Shown here: piece after piece, positions 25,402-34,687 of the stretch
Layout: the number at the start of each line of letters is the position of its first letter
Position numbering within the stretch: position 1 is the first letter of the stretch
Assembly (NCBI GenBank): GCA_019637875.1
Contig: JAHBUW010000002.1
Coordinates: 310,001-374,000, forward strand
From: Pseudobdellovibrionaceae bacterium
Lineage (GTDB): Bacteria > Bdellovibrionota > Bdellovibrionia > Bdellovibrionales > Bdellovibrionaceae
DNA length: 64,000 bases
Direction of reading: 5' to 3'
Notes under the pieces: generated by a model
Told to the model about the DNA's origin: nothing
Seen by the model: the letters and a program-made list of their open reading frames with translations, nothing else
Database searches by the model: none
Position numbers and translations under genes: made by a program

Positions 25402-26550
25402 ATGAGTGAAGTCGGACAGAAGTTCAAAGCCGAGCGCGAAAAACGCGGAATCTCGATACAAGAAGTAGGTCTTAGCCTGAAGATCAATCCGCGCGTGATC
25501 GCGGCGATCGAAAACGGCGAGCGTGAATCCTTGCCCGCCCGGACATTTCTGCGCGGTTTCGTGAAGTCCTACGCGCAATTCTTGCGGATGGACGTCAAAG
25601 ACATCATGGACGAGTTCGCACGCGAATACGGAATGGAAAACTCGGGCCTGCCGAGAGTCGGCGCGACCACCGGCATTTCGAACGACGTGCCCGCACCGAC
25701 ACCGGCCTCGGAAGCGAATGCCGCCGCCACCGAGGCCGCGGCGACGACCGCGCCCGCAACGTCCGCCCTGCCCCCGCAACGTTCCCTTTCGGACTCGGCG
25801 AGCATCGCCAAAGAAAACATCGCCACCGAATCGGGCTTCCCCGTCGGCAAGGTCATCTTGGGCGTCATCCTTTTCGCCGCGGTCGTTTTCTTGGCAAAAA
25901 CCGTCGACAAATATCAGCGTGAACGCGTGCTTCCCGAGGACGCGACGGTCGTCGCCGATCCCACGGCCGATGCGCCCATGACCGACGTCGACGAGACGAA
26001 CCTGATGGTGACTTCGGGCACGACGGCGAACGCGGGAACCGGCGCCCTCGAGGCGCTCACGTCCGTCACGGGGGCTTTGACCGCGGCCACCGCGTCGACA
26101 TCTTCAACTCCGCTGGCGACACCCACGCCGGCCCCTTCGCCGACCGCGACACCGACTCCTTCACCGTCGCCGTCGCCCAGCCCCACGGCAACGCCGACAC
26201 CCACACCGACTCCGACCCCCACGCCTACGCCCAAACCTTCCCCCAGTCCGTCGCCCACGGCGACGCCGAAGCCCTCACCGAGCCCCGCCACCGCGGGGGG
26301 CGAGACCTTGCCCCGCCCCGTGGAAGTCATCATCGAAGCGAATAAGTCCGTGCGCGTTCGTTACGATCTCGGAAACGGCCAATGGACCACCTTGGATCTG
26401 AACGAAGGCGGCATCCACACTTTCCGCAGCAAGAGCCCCGTCTCTTTGGATATCGCGGACGGTGCGGCGGTGAATCTCATCGTGAACGGTCGCGATCGCG
26501 GCAAGCCGGGTCCGGCTGGCCAATCCGTGCAGCTGAGACTGCGTGAGTGA
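25402..26550 (+). CDS. rodZ: RodZ-like HTH/membrane cytoskeletal protein
   Basis: The 382-residue protein has an N-terminal Xre-type HTH ([33 protein letters not shown], about 8-45) with a RodZ-type helix ([19 protein letters not shown]), one transmembrane segment ([18 protein letters not shown], about 150-168), a long Ala/Thr linker, a low-complexity Thr/Ser-Pro region and a C-terminal DUF4115-like beta domain ([18 protein letters not shown]). RodZ links MreB to the wall synthesis machinery and governs cell shape. It is followed directly by the glycosyltransferase gene. Confidence 0.8.
   Translation: MSEVGQKFKAEREKRGISIQEVGLSLKINPRVIAAIENGERESLPARTFLRGFVKSYAQFLRMDVKDIMDEFAREYGMENSGLPRVGATTGISNDVPAPTPASEANAAATEAAATTAPATSALPPQRSLSDSASIAKENIATESGFPVGKVILGVILFAAVVFLAKTVDKYQRERVLPEDATVVADPTADAPMTDVDETNLMVTSGTTANAGTGALEALTSVTGALTAATASTSSTPLATPTPAPSPTATPTPSPSPSPSPTATPTPTPTPTPTPTPKPSPSPSPTATPKPSPSPATAGGETLPRPVEVIIEANKSVRVRYDLGNGQWTTLDLNEGGIHTFRSKSPVSLDIADGAAVNLIVNGRDRGKPGPAGQSVQLRLRE
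26107..26293 (+). repeat. Pro-Thr/Pro-Ser low-complexity tract in rodZ
   Basis: About 62 codons encode almost uninterrupted Pro alternated with Thr, Ser or Ala ([20 protein letters not shown]...). This is a rigid, extended periplasmic linker between the transmembrane segment and the C-terminal domain. The nucleotide composition is strongly C-rich on this strand. Confidence 0.85.
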
Positions 26551-27857
26551 TTTGGTTCGCCGCTTTCTGGACGATTACGCTCGGACTTAAAATCGGGTTG
26601 TCGCTGCTTCTGCCGCTGGCGCCCGACGAAGCCTACTATTGGGTTTGGTCGCAAAATCCGCAGCTTTCGTATTTCGATCATCCCGGCATGGTCGCTTGGC
26701 TTTTGAATTTGGGATCGGTTTTCAGCGCGCTCCCCCAAGGCGAACGTATTCCCGCCATCGTCTTGAATCACTCGCTCCTCATTGTCTGGTTTGCGATCCT
26801 GCGCCGTCTTTGGACACCCGATCTGACGAAGAAGTGGATGTGGCTCGTGGTCGCATCGCCATTCCTCGGCGTGGGATCCATTCTGGTGACCCCCGATTCG
26901 CCGGTTCTTTTTTTCGTCTCGCTGGCCGTTCTTTTCTTCGTCGAACAACAGCGCTCGGGCCGGGCGTACTGGTCCCTGCTTTTGGGTTTGTCGCTCGGGC
27001 TCGGATTCTGTTCGAAGTATCACATCGTTCTGCTGGCCCTTTCGATGCTGATCTACGTCGCCCTCGCCCGAAAATGGAAAACGATCCGCGCGCAGGATTG
27101 GGCGCTCTTGATCGTCGGCGGCTTGATCGGCTGCGCGCCGGTTCTGATCTGGAACGCGCAGAATGAATTCATGTCCTTCCGCTTTCAATTGAATCATGGC
27201 CTCGGAAAAAGCGAATGGCGACCGCATTGGACGGGTGACTACATCGTCGGACAAATTTTGATTTTCTTCCCGACGCTACTTTACCTCTTCGCGAAGGGCT
27301 TCCGTTTCCAACGCTTGCGATTGTTCTTTTGGATCGCGATGGTTCCTTGGGTCTTTTTCTTCTTCTCTTCTTTTCGTGGGGCCGTTCAAGGGAACTGGCC
27401 CATCGTGGCCTACCACGCGGCGCTGGTCCTGGTCGTCGCCAGCCACCAATCTTGGCGTCATCTGAAGTATCTGATGGGCTTCTGGTTCGTGGCGGAACTT
27501 CTCGTCGTCAGTCAATGGATCTATCCCTGGTGGAAGTCGGCGCCCGACAAGCTCCAAGAAGTGCATCAGATTCGCTCCCACATCGAAGAAACGCGCGCCT
27601 ACCGACCACTTTTCGGCGGCAGCTACCAGATCGCCTCGATCTTGCGTTACTACAGCGGCGAGCCCATCTACAAACTGCGTGGGATGAGCCGCTTTGACTA
27701 CTACGATCAATTGGAAGGCTCCAAACCCTCTTCGGGTGCGTTCTACGTTCTGCGAACGACTGGCGAGCGCATCCCGGAATGGCTGGAGGAACAAAAACCC
27801 CAGGTGCGCGTGCTGCACGCGTATCCGGGCTACGAACTCATCGAGGTGACTCCATGA
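26547..27857 (+). CDS. GT39/ArnT-like membrane glycosyltransferase
   Basis: This is a 436-residue polytopic protein with the ArnT/PMT-family N-terminal motif [32 protein letters not shown] (catalytic Asp-Glu after the first membrane helix), about ten transmembrane segments and a soluble C-terminal part. Family members transfer sugars from lipid-phosphate donors in the periplasm. The start is GTG within the rodZ stop codon region, and the next gene overlaps its stop by 4 nt, so rodZ, this gene and the PHP-like gene form one operon. The acceptor is unknown. Confidence 0.8.
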   Translation: MIWFAAFWTITLGLKIGLSLLLPLAPDEAYYWVWSQNPQLSYFDHPGMVAWLLNLGSVFSALPQGERIPAIVLNHSLLIVWFAILRRLWTPDLTKKWMWLVVASPFLGVGSILVTPDSPVLFFVSLAVLFFVEQQRSGRAYWSLLLGLSLGLGFCSKYHIVLLALSMLIYVALARKWKTIRAQDWALLIVGGLIGCAPVLIWNAQNEFMSFRFQLNHGLGKSEWRPHWTGDYIVGQILIFFPTLLYLFAKGFRFQRLRLFFWIAMVPWVFFFFSSFRGAVQGNWPIVAYHAALVLVVASHQSWRHLKYLMGFWFVAELLVVSQWIYPWWKSAPDKLQEVHQIRSHIEETRAYRPLFGGSYQIASILRYYSGEPIYKLRGMSRFDYYDQLEGSKPSSGAFYVLRTTGERIPEWLEEQKPQVRVLHAYPGYELIEVTP

Positions 27858-29071
27858 TTCGGTTTTTGACGGTGATCACCGCCTTTATCATCCTTTACTT
27901 CTGCTACGGAATTTACGTGGCGCAAGTCGATCTCGAAATCATCCCCCCCGAGATCGAACGCGAACATCCCGTCGGGTACTATGACTACCGTGGCGCAATG
28001 AACGTGCAAACGGACCTGTCTTTGGGTTTGGCGAGTCCGACCGAAGTCATCGACGAGGGCCGGCTCGCGGGACTCGACTTCATGATCCTCACCGACATCA
28101 ACCAATTCGAAACCGCCGAACTGTACAACGGGTACTACGGTAGCCTGATGGTGATGTCCGAGGCCGAGTATTCGTTCCTCGATTCGCGGATTCTGTACAT
28201 CGGCGAGCAGCCGGGAAAGAGCTTCCTCAGCGCCGCGGACGCGAACCTTACGTTAACCGATTTACTTTCGCAAAGCTCGCAGGACAGCCGCGACGGGCTC
28301 GCGATTTTGGCGCATCCTTTCTCGAACGGAAAATCCAATTGGACCGGCGCCTATCCGACGGGTCTGCACGGCTTGGAAGTTTTGAATCCGAAAGCCATCA
28401 GCGCCAACGCCTGGCGCGAATCGAAGCTCGAAATTTTCTGGAGTCTCGTCACCTACCCGTTCAATCCGCGCCACGCCTTCTTACGTTTGTTCCGCGAGCC
28501 CACGGAAGAAACCGCGCTTTGGGATAGCCTCAACCGCGAACAGGTCGTGTACGGTTTCGCCGGAGCCGACGCGAATGCGCGTGCGCTGCCGCTGGCCAAC
28601 TACCTGGTTCGCTTTCCGACGTACCAGCGCTCGCTGGAGCTCGCGAACAACCACATTCTGCTGAACTCCGAACTGACGGGGAATTTCGCGAAGGATCGTC
28701 AGAAAGTTCTGCAGGCGCTTCGCAACGGGAACTTCTACATCTCGATGGATGTCTTGGCCGATCCGAAAGGCTTCAACGCGCTTTTGATCGATCGAGACAA
28801 AAGCCATTTGATGGGAACACGTTTGGGTTTCCGCAAAGGTCAGCGCATCGAAGCCCGTTTGGGACATACGCCGGATGAATTTTACGAAATCATTCTATGG
28901 AAAGATGGACAGCGCGAAATGACCGTCAACACGCCAGAGCTCATCTACGAGGTGAATGAACCCGGAGTTTACCGCATCCAGGTTCGCGTCAGCCCCATGC
29001 TCCCCGTCCCCGACGGCAAACGCTGGATCACTTGGATTTACTCCAATCCCTTTTTCATCTTGAAGAAATGA
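27854..29071 (+). CDS. Degenerate PHP-domain-like protein, membrane-anchored
   Basis: This 405-residue protein starts with a signal anchor (FLTVITAFIILYFCYGIYVA), then a PHP-like fold recognisable from GAMNVQTDLSLG (where HxHTxxSDG is expected), FMILTDIN (TDH expected), LAILAHPFSNG and FAGADANAR (GSDAHA expected). The metal-binding histidines are missing at nearly all ligand positions, so phosphoesterase activity is unlikely. The C-terminus holds a beta-rich domain ending before ILKK. It overlaps the glycosyltransferase by 4 nt and the convergent ferredoxin gene by 34 nt. Confidence 0.65.
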   Translation: MIRFLTVITAFIILYFCYGIYVAQVDLEIIPPEIEREHPVGYYDYRGAMNVQTDLSLGLASPTEVIDEGRLAGLDFMILTDINQFETAELYNGYYGSLMVMSEAEYSFLDSRILYIGEQPGKSFLSAADANLTLTDLLSQSSQDSRDGLAILAHPFSNGKSNWTGAYPTGLHGLEVLNPKAISANAWRESKLEIFWSLVTYPFNPRHAFLRLFREPTEETALWDSLNREQVVYGFAGADANARALPLANYLVRFPTYQRSLELANNHILLNSELTGNFAKDRQKVLQALRNGNFYISMDVLADPKGFNALLIDRDKSHLMGTRLGFRKGQRIEARLGHTPDEFYEIILWKDGQREMTVNTPELIYEVNEPGVYRIQVRVSPMLPVPDGKRWITWIYSNPFFILKK

Positions 29072-29361
29072 GGCCGGCTGACCTGAAGCCCTTCGCGGCA
29101 AGGCAGTTGGCAGGACAAGCGCTCTTCGGGCCGGAAGCCTCTTTCCTCGGCAAAGAGCGCCTCGGGCTCGTCACGCGGCGGTAGCTTCTCCACATCCTTT
29201 TCCACAACGACTTGGCAGGTGCCGCAGGTCGCAAAGCCTCCGCAGCTATGGTCAATACGGATCTTGTGGTCCAAGAGCGTTTGCAGGAGCGAATCTGGCC
29301 GGGTCACGGACAGGGCTTGATCCTCGAAATAGAAAAGCGCGGCGGCCTTCTTGTTTTTCAT
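29038..29361 (-). CDS. Adrenodoxin-type [2Fe-2S] ferredoxin
   Basis: This 107-residue protein fits a small [2Fe-2S] ferredoxin with ligands C-x5-C-x2-C (HSCGGFATCGTCQVV) and a fourth Cys in RLSCQL about 36 residues on. The loop spacing is adrenodoxin-like rather than plant-type. The N-terminus is short (MKNKKAAALFYFEDQALSV). It could supply electrons to a hydroxylase or Fe-S maturation system, but no partner is adjacent. Its 3' end overlaps the convergent PHP-like gene. Confidence 0.85.
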   Translation of the reverse strand: MKNKKAAALFYFEDQALSVTRPDSLLQTLLDHKIRIDHSCGGFATCGTCQVVVEKDVEKLPPRDEPEALFAEERGFRPEERLSCQLPCREGLQVSRPHFFKMKKGLE

Positions 29362-29404
29362 CTTTCCGTTTGAAACTCCGGGGTCCGTATGACATCCAAG
29401 ATCT

Positions 29405-30022
29405 ATGGACTTTATCGCATTTGACTTGGAAACGACAGGAACTGTCGCTGGCGTGGACCAGATTGTGGAAATCGGAGCGGTTCGCTTTCAAAACGGCGAA
29501 CCCGTGGCCCTCTTTTCGACGCTGGTCGATCCCGGAATTCCGATCCCTCCGGGCGCCTCGGCCGTCAACGGCATCAAAGACGAAATGGTTCGTGGGCAAC
29601 CCAAAGTTGAAACCCTCTTGGAGTCGCTGTGCGCCTTCTGCGAGGACACCCCGCTGGTCGCCCACAACGCGAACTTCGATGCCCAATTCCTGATTGCGGA
29701 CTTCAAGAAGCACGAATTCCCCACTCCGCGTGGCGTGATCCTCGATACCCTGCCGATGGCCCGTAAGGTCTTCCCGGGGCTTCCGAACTATCGCCTGGGA
29801 ACCTTGGTCCAACACTTGAAAATTCCTGCCGGAACCTTTCACCGTGCGGAAGATGATGCGACCGCCTGCGGACGCCTTTTCATGGAAATGTTCCGCCGTA
29901 TCAGCGTGAACGGCCAACCGGCGCAGCTGACGAACCTGATCGCCCTGACCGGCAAACCCGCCGCGTACTTCCCCTTGGTGGAACGCAAACCCAAGCAACT
30001 CGACCTTCTGGGTCTGCTGTAA
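29405..30022 (+). CDS. DEDDh 3'-5' exonuclease (DnaQ-like)
   Basis: The 205-residue enzyme carries all DEDDh motifs: DLETTG (Asp/Glu near residues 7-9), AHNANFDAQFLIADF, and HRAEDDATACG with the catalytic His and Asp. It is stand-alone, without polymerase or helicase domains, and of the size of DnaQ-epsilon or RNase T-like proteins. It probably acts in DNA repair or RNA processing. It is divergent from the ferredoxin gene and convergent with nadE, with a shared terminator. Confidence 0.88.
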   Translation: MDFIAFDLETTGTVAGVDQIVEIGAVRFQNGEPVALFSTLVDPGIPIPPGASAVNGIKDEMVRGQPKVETLLESLCAFCEDTPLVAHNANFDAQFLIADFKKHEFPTPRGVILDTLPMARKVFPGLPNYRLGTLVQHLKIPAGTFHRAEDDATACGRLFMEMFRRISVNGQPAQLTNLIALTGKPAAYFPLVERKPKQLDLLGLL

Positions 30023-30026
30023 AAGA

Positions 30027-30050
30027 AAAGGTCCCGCGAGGGACCTTTTT
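30027..30050. terminator. Bidirectional terminator between the exonuclease gene and nadE
   Basis: Stem AAAGGTCCC/GGGACCTTT with loop GCGA is flanked by T-rich sequence on both strands and lies between two convergent genes. Confidence 0.85.
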
Positions 30051-30054
30051 CATT

Positions 30055-31677
30055 TCAGGCCAGTGGTGAACGATGGGCGACCGGGAATCGACGGCCACGC
30101 CCAAAGGCATGTTTCGATAACTTCAGAATCGGTGGCGCCTGCCAGCGCTTGAACTCCGAACGGAAAAGCGCCTTTAAAAGCCAAGCATCGGTGTCGTTAC
30201 GGATTTTTCCGGAGTTCTGAACCAAATGCTCAACCGAATTGTCCAATTGCTCATAAGGCGGCAGCGAATCCTGATCTTTTTGATTCGGCCGTAGCTCCGC
30301 GGAAGGCGGACGATCAATGATGAAACGCGGGATCAGCTCGTATTCGCGATTGTAATGTTCCGCCAGCGCGAAGACCTGACCTTTCGTCAAATCCCCTAAG
30401 GGTAAAAAGCCCGCGCAGAGGTCCCCGTAAAGCGTGGAATATCCCGTCGCCAGTTCACTTTTATTGCTCGTCCCCAGCAGCATCGACGAAGAGGAGTTCG
30501 AATAGAACATCAGGGCCATGCCCCGCAGTCGGGATTGCAGGTTCTCGTGCGGCAAACCGAACTTGTCGATCCCCAATGCGCGGTCGAGTTCGCCGCGCAC
30601 CTTCTCGAACATGCCTTGAATCGAAATTTCCTGCAGCTCGATTCCCAAATTCTTAGCGAGTTGGCGCGAAGCCTCGCCGGACTCAGCCGCACTGAATTCC
30701 GTCGGCAGGTAGAAACAACGAACATTCGCCGGTCCCAAGGCGTCGACCGCCACCGCGGCGACCACCGCCGAATCGATCCCGCCGCTCAAACCCAGATGAA
30801 CTTTCGAGAACCCGGACTTCCGGCAGAAATCCCTCAGTCCCAGAACCATCGCTTGGCGAATCTGCTCGATCCCGGTGGGTCCATCGTAGCGGATGCTTCC
30901 CTCTTTCGACTCGAGGTCGTAGAAACCGAAATCTTCTTGGAAGCTTTGGCAACGCAGAAGCGACTTTCCCTTCGGATCCAGAATGAAGCTGCCACCATCG
31001 AAAACGATTTCGTCCTGCGCACCGACCAGATTGCAATAAAGCATGGGCGCATTGAGATGTTTCGCGGTTTGCCGCACGAGTTGACGACGAACCTTGTCCT
31101 TGCCCGGATAAAAAGGCGACGCGCTGAGGTTGATGATGAAATCGACCTTCTTCTCTTTCACTTTCGCGAGTGGATTTTCACGATAATCGCTGCGGCCTTT
31201 ACCGTCCGGCCAAGCCCAAATGTCCTCGCAAATCGTCAGGAAGAATTTTTTGCCGCGGAACCGGAAGACGTTCTTGGAGAGATCCCCGGTCTCGATGAAG
31301 CGGGCTTCGTCAAAGACATCGCCCGTCGGCAAAAGCTGTTTGTGGAAGATGATCGGCTTGCGCCCCTTTTCGATCACCGCAGCGGCGTTGAAGAAGGGTC
31401 GCCCCTTTTTCGCGGGGTTGCGTACGATCAGCCCCAGCACCACGCCGATATCTTTCGGCAGCGAGCGGTGAAGTTTCGCGAAGGCTTTCTCTTGTCGCGC
31501 GACCAGCTCGGGCCGCTCTAACAGATCGAATGGGTGGTAACCGAAAATCGCGGATTCCGGAAAGACCACCAGATCACAGCGCCGCTCGCGCGCACGGTGG
31601 ACCTCTTTGAGGATCTTATCCGCGTTGAACTCGAAATCGCCTAGAACTGGATTGATTTGTGAAACGCCGATGCGCAT
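30055..31677 (-). CDS. nadE: Glutamine-dependent NAD+ synthetase
   Basis: The 540-residue enzyme joins a nitrilase-like glutaminase (Glu in VVFPES, Lys in IIFHKQLLPTGDVF, Cys in FLTICEDIW) to an NAD synthetase domain with the ATP-pyrophosphatase motif LGLSGGIDSAVVAAV, then LGTSNKSELATGYSTLYGD and PSAELRPNQKDQDSLPPYEQLD. This layout matches long NadE proteins that use glutamine-derived ammonia to amidate deamido-NAD. The cluster also contains nadD (37.9-39.0 kb), so two NAD-biosynthesis steps are encoded in this window. Confidence 0.96.
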   Translation of the reverse strand: MRIGVSQINPVLGDFEFNADKILKEVHRARERRCDLVVFPESAIFGYHPFDLLERPELVARQEKAFAKLHRSLPKDIGVVLGLIVRNPAKKGRPFFNAAAVIEKGRKPIIFHKQLLPTGDVFDEARFIETGDLSKNVFRFRGKKFFLTICEDIWAWPDGKGRSDYRENPLAKVKEKKVDFIINLSASPFYPGKDKVRRQLVRQTAKHLNAPMLYCNLVGAQDEIVFDGGSFILDPKGKSLLRCQSFQEDFGFYDLESKEGSIRYDGPTGIEQIRQAMVLGLRDFCRKSGFSKVHLGLSGGIDSAVVAAVAVDALGPANVRCFYLPTEFSAAESGEASRQLAKNLGIELQEISIQGMFEKVRGELDRALGIDKFGLPHENLQSRLRGMALMFYSNSSSSMLLGTSNKSELATGYSTLYGDLCAGFLPLGDLTKGQVFALAEHYNREYELIPRFIIDRPPSAELRPNQKDQDSLPPYEQLDNSVEHLVQNSGKIRNDTDAWLLKALFRSEFKRWQAPPILKLSKHAFGRGRRFPVAHRSPLA

Positions 31678-31709
31678 GCGGGCATTCTATGCCCGACTCC
31701 GCATCCCGT

Positions 31710-32096
31710 TCAAGGACGCGGTTCTTCCATCATCGGCGGGAGCTCGCGGCGGGACGGATAGCCGTCGTTATAACCGTGCTCACAACGAATCTCGGGCTCG
31801 GGATATTTCCAGCAGAAATAGCCATGGCCGTTGTCGAAATCGACGATCCAGACGCCCTTGGGCTTGCCGCCCAAACGTGTGACCTGGTCGCGCCAGACGT
31901 TCATGACGTCGTCGATTTGATTTTCGATTTGGTTGGCTTGTTCTTCGTCGACCTGCCGGACGAGTTCCAGTTTCTGCACGAGAATCTGGACTTCTTTTTT
32001 GGTCCGTTCAGTCAGTTTGATGATCACCGGAATCAGTCGTTGGGCTTCCACCCGACTCATGATTCTGGGCCCCTTCAGCTCAAAAAGCTTCTCCAT
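31710..32096 (-). CDS. DUF2203-family protein
   Basis: This is a 128-residue protein. The N-terminal two-thirds are helical and coiled-coil-like (EAQRLIPVIIKLTERTKKEVQILVQKLELVRQVDEEQANQIENQIDDVM). The C-terminal part, GGKPKGVWIVDFDNGHGYFCWKYPEPEIRCEHGYNDGYPSRREL, matches the conserved DUF2203 module (G-V-W/D-F/W-x-x-x-E-P-E/H-x-x-x-x-G-x-x-x-R). The molecular function of this family is not established. ATG at 32096 follows a G-rich RBS. It lies just upstream of nadE on the same strand. Confidence 0.8.
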   Translation of the reverse strand: MEKLFELKGPRIMSRVEAQRLIPVIIKLTERTKKEVQILVQKLELVRQVDEEQANQIENQIDDVMNVWRDQVTRLGGKPKGVWIVDFDNGHGYFCWKYPEPEIRCEHGYNDGYPSRRELPPMMEEPRP

Positions 32097-32242
32097 CAAC
32101 AGTCCCCCCCTCAGAAAACCTGTCGAACAACTTGGTTTTGAGTCGACGGGGCAGAGAGTTTCAACAAAATCCGGGGACGTGCCTGAATTCAAACCCCGCG
32201 CGGAAAAAAATTCCACTGGCGGTCCGCATCAGCAGGACCGCA

Positions 32243-33127
32243 TCATTCGCCTTTTTCCATGGATTTCGAAATCTGCATGACTTGGCTTCCCACAAAGAGG
32301 ACCAGGGCGATGATAATGACGATGATCAGGAGCATCCGGAACATCTCCCCGAAGGACCAATCGACTTCGCCAATCTCGGGGGCCTTGTCCGGAGGAGGCT
32401 TCAGCTCGCTCGTGACGTTCCGGCCTTTGCCGCGGGCGAAACCCGAAGCGGTTTCGCTGGCGCGACCGACCGATCGTACTTTCTCTTCCCGGCGTTTGAT
32501 CTTCTCTTGTTCCTGCGCCAAGTAACCCGTGATCCCGATGTAGGCCGCGCCCCGAGGGGTCACCTCGTAACGATAAGACCGACCGAAACTCGTTCGATTG
32601 TTCGACCGACTGCTTGCATACTGTCCGGTCACGTCGACCGGTGACCCGCGACCGGAGCCGGCCCCGTTATCAAATCCGGCCCCCAAGTTCATCGCCGAGC
32701 GACGGTTCCGTCCCATCCGTCCGGCCGCTCCGTCGGCGTTGTCGCCGCCCGTGTTCCGCGATCGACGAAGCCGGTCGCGACTCCCTTGATCCGAGGAACC
32801 TCCACTGTCGCTATCGGAGTCCGAACCGCCCGAGCGCGGCGGCCGTCCTTCGCCGAAGGTGTAATTGTCGAAGTTGGCGTTGCATTCTGAGACGGTGCTT
32901 TCGCCGCCTAAACTCGGAAGTTCCCCCTCATCCAGAAGGCAGAAAATGTACTCACCGATGTAGTTCCGCGCCCATTTATCGAAGGGTTTAAAGAGCGCCG
33001 CCGAGACGGCAAGTGCGACCGACAAGATAATGACGAGCAATAAAATGTATTCCACGAACCCTTGGCCGGACGACGAAGACAAAGTTCGTCGCGCAAAGGT
33101 CCGGGGGCCTAGCCATCTCGATCTCAT
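32243..33127 (-). CDS. Flp/TadE-like two-transmembrane protein with disordered linker
   Basis: This 294-residue protein begins with a short basic stretch and a Flp/TadE-type prepilin-like segment (SSSGQGFVEYILLLVIILSVALAV, about 19-42), whose G-x3-E pattern matches a prepilin processing site. Residues about 70-200 are disordered and rich in Gly, Ser, Asp and Arg. A second transmembrane segment lies at the C-terminus (MLLIIVIIIALVLFVGSQVM). This architecture is unusual for a pilin. Its promoter must lie in the 19-nt gap to the divergent TPR gene or inside that gene. Confidence 0.6.
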   Translation of the reverse strand: MRSRWLGPRTFARRTLSSSSGQGFVEYILLLVIILSVALAVSAALFKPFDKWARNYIGEYIFCLLDEGELPSLGGESTVSECNANFDNYTFGEGRPPRSGGSDSDSDSGGSSDQGSRDRLRRSRNTGGDNADGAAGRMGRNRRSAMNLGAGFDNGAGSGRGSPVDVTGQYASSRSNNRTSFGRSYRYEVTPRGAAYIGITGYLAQEQEKIKRREEKVRSVGRASETASGFARGKGRNVTSELKPPPDKAPEIGEVDWSFGEMFRMLLIIVIIIALVLFVGSQVMQISKSMEKGE

Positions 33128-33146
33128 TCCCCTATAATTTTAGCAC

Positions 33147-34163
33147 ATGGGCGTCTTGAAACGAGAGCGGCTGGTCTTTCTACTGATCATGACCGTCTTA
33201 ATTTTAGACTTTGGCAGGGCAGACGCGCAGGGCCTGGACCTGAAGCCAGCCCGTGCCGCCGCCAAAGCGAAAGAACACGCCAAGGTCATCGAGATTATTT
33301 CACCTAAACTGGACGTCGCCCCCCGGGAGGGCTTTTTGCTCCTGGCCGCCGCGTACTCGGGAACCGAAAACCATACGATGGCGCTCAAAACCCTGAATGC
33401 GGCCGCCGCCAAGTTCCGCGGCGATCGCGAAATCTCGACCGAAATCGGCAAAACCTATATCGCTTTGAACAAAGAAAAAGAGGCGAAGGCCACCCTGAAA
33501 GACGTGATCGAAATCCACCCGAAGTACGAACCGGCGTACATGGTCATGGCCGATATCTATGAAAAGCGGAAAAATCGCTACGAGCTGCGCCTGTTGTATC
33601 AGGATCTTGTGGATAACGTCGGGGAAAAGCCCCAATACATCACGAAACTCTGCGATCTTGCGACCAAAGAGGGACACTATGAAATGTCCTTCCGCTTCTG
33701 CGAGCGCGCCGTTTTAAAAGCGCCCAAGGAACCGCTCAATCTCATCAATATCGCGAACGCCGCGAAGGAAACCGGTAGCTCCGAGAAAGCGCACCAGTAC
33801 TACAAACGCGCCGCGGACTTGTTCCCGAAATCCGAGCTGGCGCAGGCTTCGTACGCCCTTTATTTGGACGAAATCAAAAATTCGGTCGAAAGCTACAGCT
33901 ACTGGAAGCGCGCGACGGCCGCGGATGAAAAATCCAGCCGTGCTTGGGCTGGCCTTGCCTTCTCGGCATTGGAAATTCAGAAATTCGCGGAAACCATGAG
34001 CGCTTTTGAAAAGCTCTGCACTCTGGATAAAGCTGCCGAACGCCAACTGCGCCGGGGTGCTGGCCAGCTCAAAACGATGAAGCAAGAGCAGTGGTTGGAA
34101 AAGCTCACCGCGTTGATCAACACGTGCGACGATCTTGGTCAGAAGACCGGTAGTTTTCTTTAA
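33147..34163 (+). CDS. Secreted TPR-repeat protein
   Basis: This 338-residue protein has an N-terminal signal (LVFLLIMTVLILDFGRADAQ) and then a continuous solenoid of about eight helical hairpins of TPR type (YEPAYMVMADIYEKRKNRYELRLLYQDLV, KPQYITKLCDLATKEGHYEMSFRFCERAVLKAP, EPLNLINIANAAKETGSSEKAHQYYKRAADLFP). It is predicted to be periplasmic and to act as a protein-protein scaffold. Its 3' end overlaps the convergent gene at 34160 by 4 nt. Confidence 0.75.
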   Translation: MGVLKRERLVFLLIMTVLILDFGRADAQGLDLKPARAAAKAKEHAKVIEIISPKLDVAPREGFLLLAAAYSGTENHTMALKTLNAAAAKFRGDREISTEIGKTYIALNKEKEAKATLKDVIEIHPKYEPAYMVMADIYEKRKNRYELRLLYQDLVDNVGEKPQYITKLCDLATKEGHYEMSFRFCERAVLKAPKEPLNLINIANAAKETGSSEKAHQYYKRAADLFPKSELAQASYALYLDEIKNSVESYSYWKRATAADEKSSRAWAGLAFSALEIQKFAETMSAFEKLCTLDKAAERQLRRGAGQLKTMKQEQWLEKLTALINTCDDLGQKTGSFL

Positions 34164-34687
34164 CCGACGGTCGGGAAGAAGCGCGCGAATCCCGGAGCCC
34201 GATCACGGATCACGGTCAAATTGCGGCCCGGTCCATCAAACTTGGGCAAACTCCGAATGGCCTCGCCGTCTTCCGTGGTGAGGCTGAGCAGCCCCCGTTT
34301 TTGACCACCACGGGCCGCGCGAAAATCCAGAACCTCAAATCCCATTCCGACGGCCGCCTCGGCCATCATGAACAGCTCGCCGATCGTTTCCGATTCGAAA
34401 AGAATCAAGTGCGCGCCGACCGGCTTGGATTCCAAGGCGTAGAAGGCCTTCAGTAAAGCATCCACATGCTTTTCGACGTAGACCGGCGTCACGCCTTCGT
34501 TCACACGCAGGCCCTGGCCAAACTCACGGAGTGAATGGATCTCGCCCATGAGGATCACGGTGGCCGAATCGCCACCGGGAAGGATCTCGATCAACTTCAG
34601 GTGCGCGTGGGTCGTAAAAACCTGCTGGGCCACCTGGTAGGCATGCCCCAACGCGCCGAAAGTGATGATCGCGAGTCCCGCCTCCAT
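34160..34687 (-). CDS. Unknown protein with a possible duplicated BMC-like fold
   Basis: I do not recognise this 175-residue protein with certainty. Two segments follow the same pattern: residues 4-48 (GLAIITFGALGHAYQVAQQVF...GGDSATVILMGEI) and about 92-138 (LILFESETIGELFMMAEAAVG...GGQKRGLLSLTTED). Each reads as strand-helix-strand-Gly-turn-strand, as in bacterial microcompartment shell domains or other ferredoxin-like folds. No other microcompartment gene is visible. It is coupled to rimO by one base and is the last gene of the rplU-rimO cluster. Confidence 0.4.
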   Translation of the reverse strand: MEAGLAIITFGALGHAYQVAQQVFTTHAHLKLIEILPGGDSATVILMGEIHSLREFGQGLRVNEGVTPVYVEKHVDALLKAFYALESKPVGAHLILFESETIGELFMMAEAAVGMGFEVLDFRAARGGQKRGLLSLTTEDGEAIRSLPKFDGPGRNLTVIRDRAPGFARFFPTVG

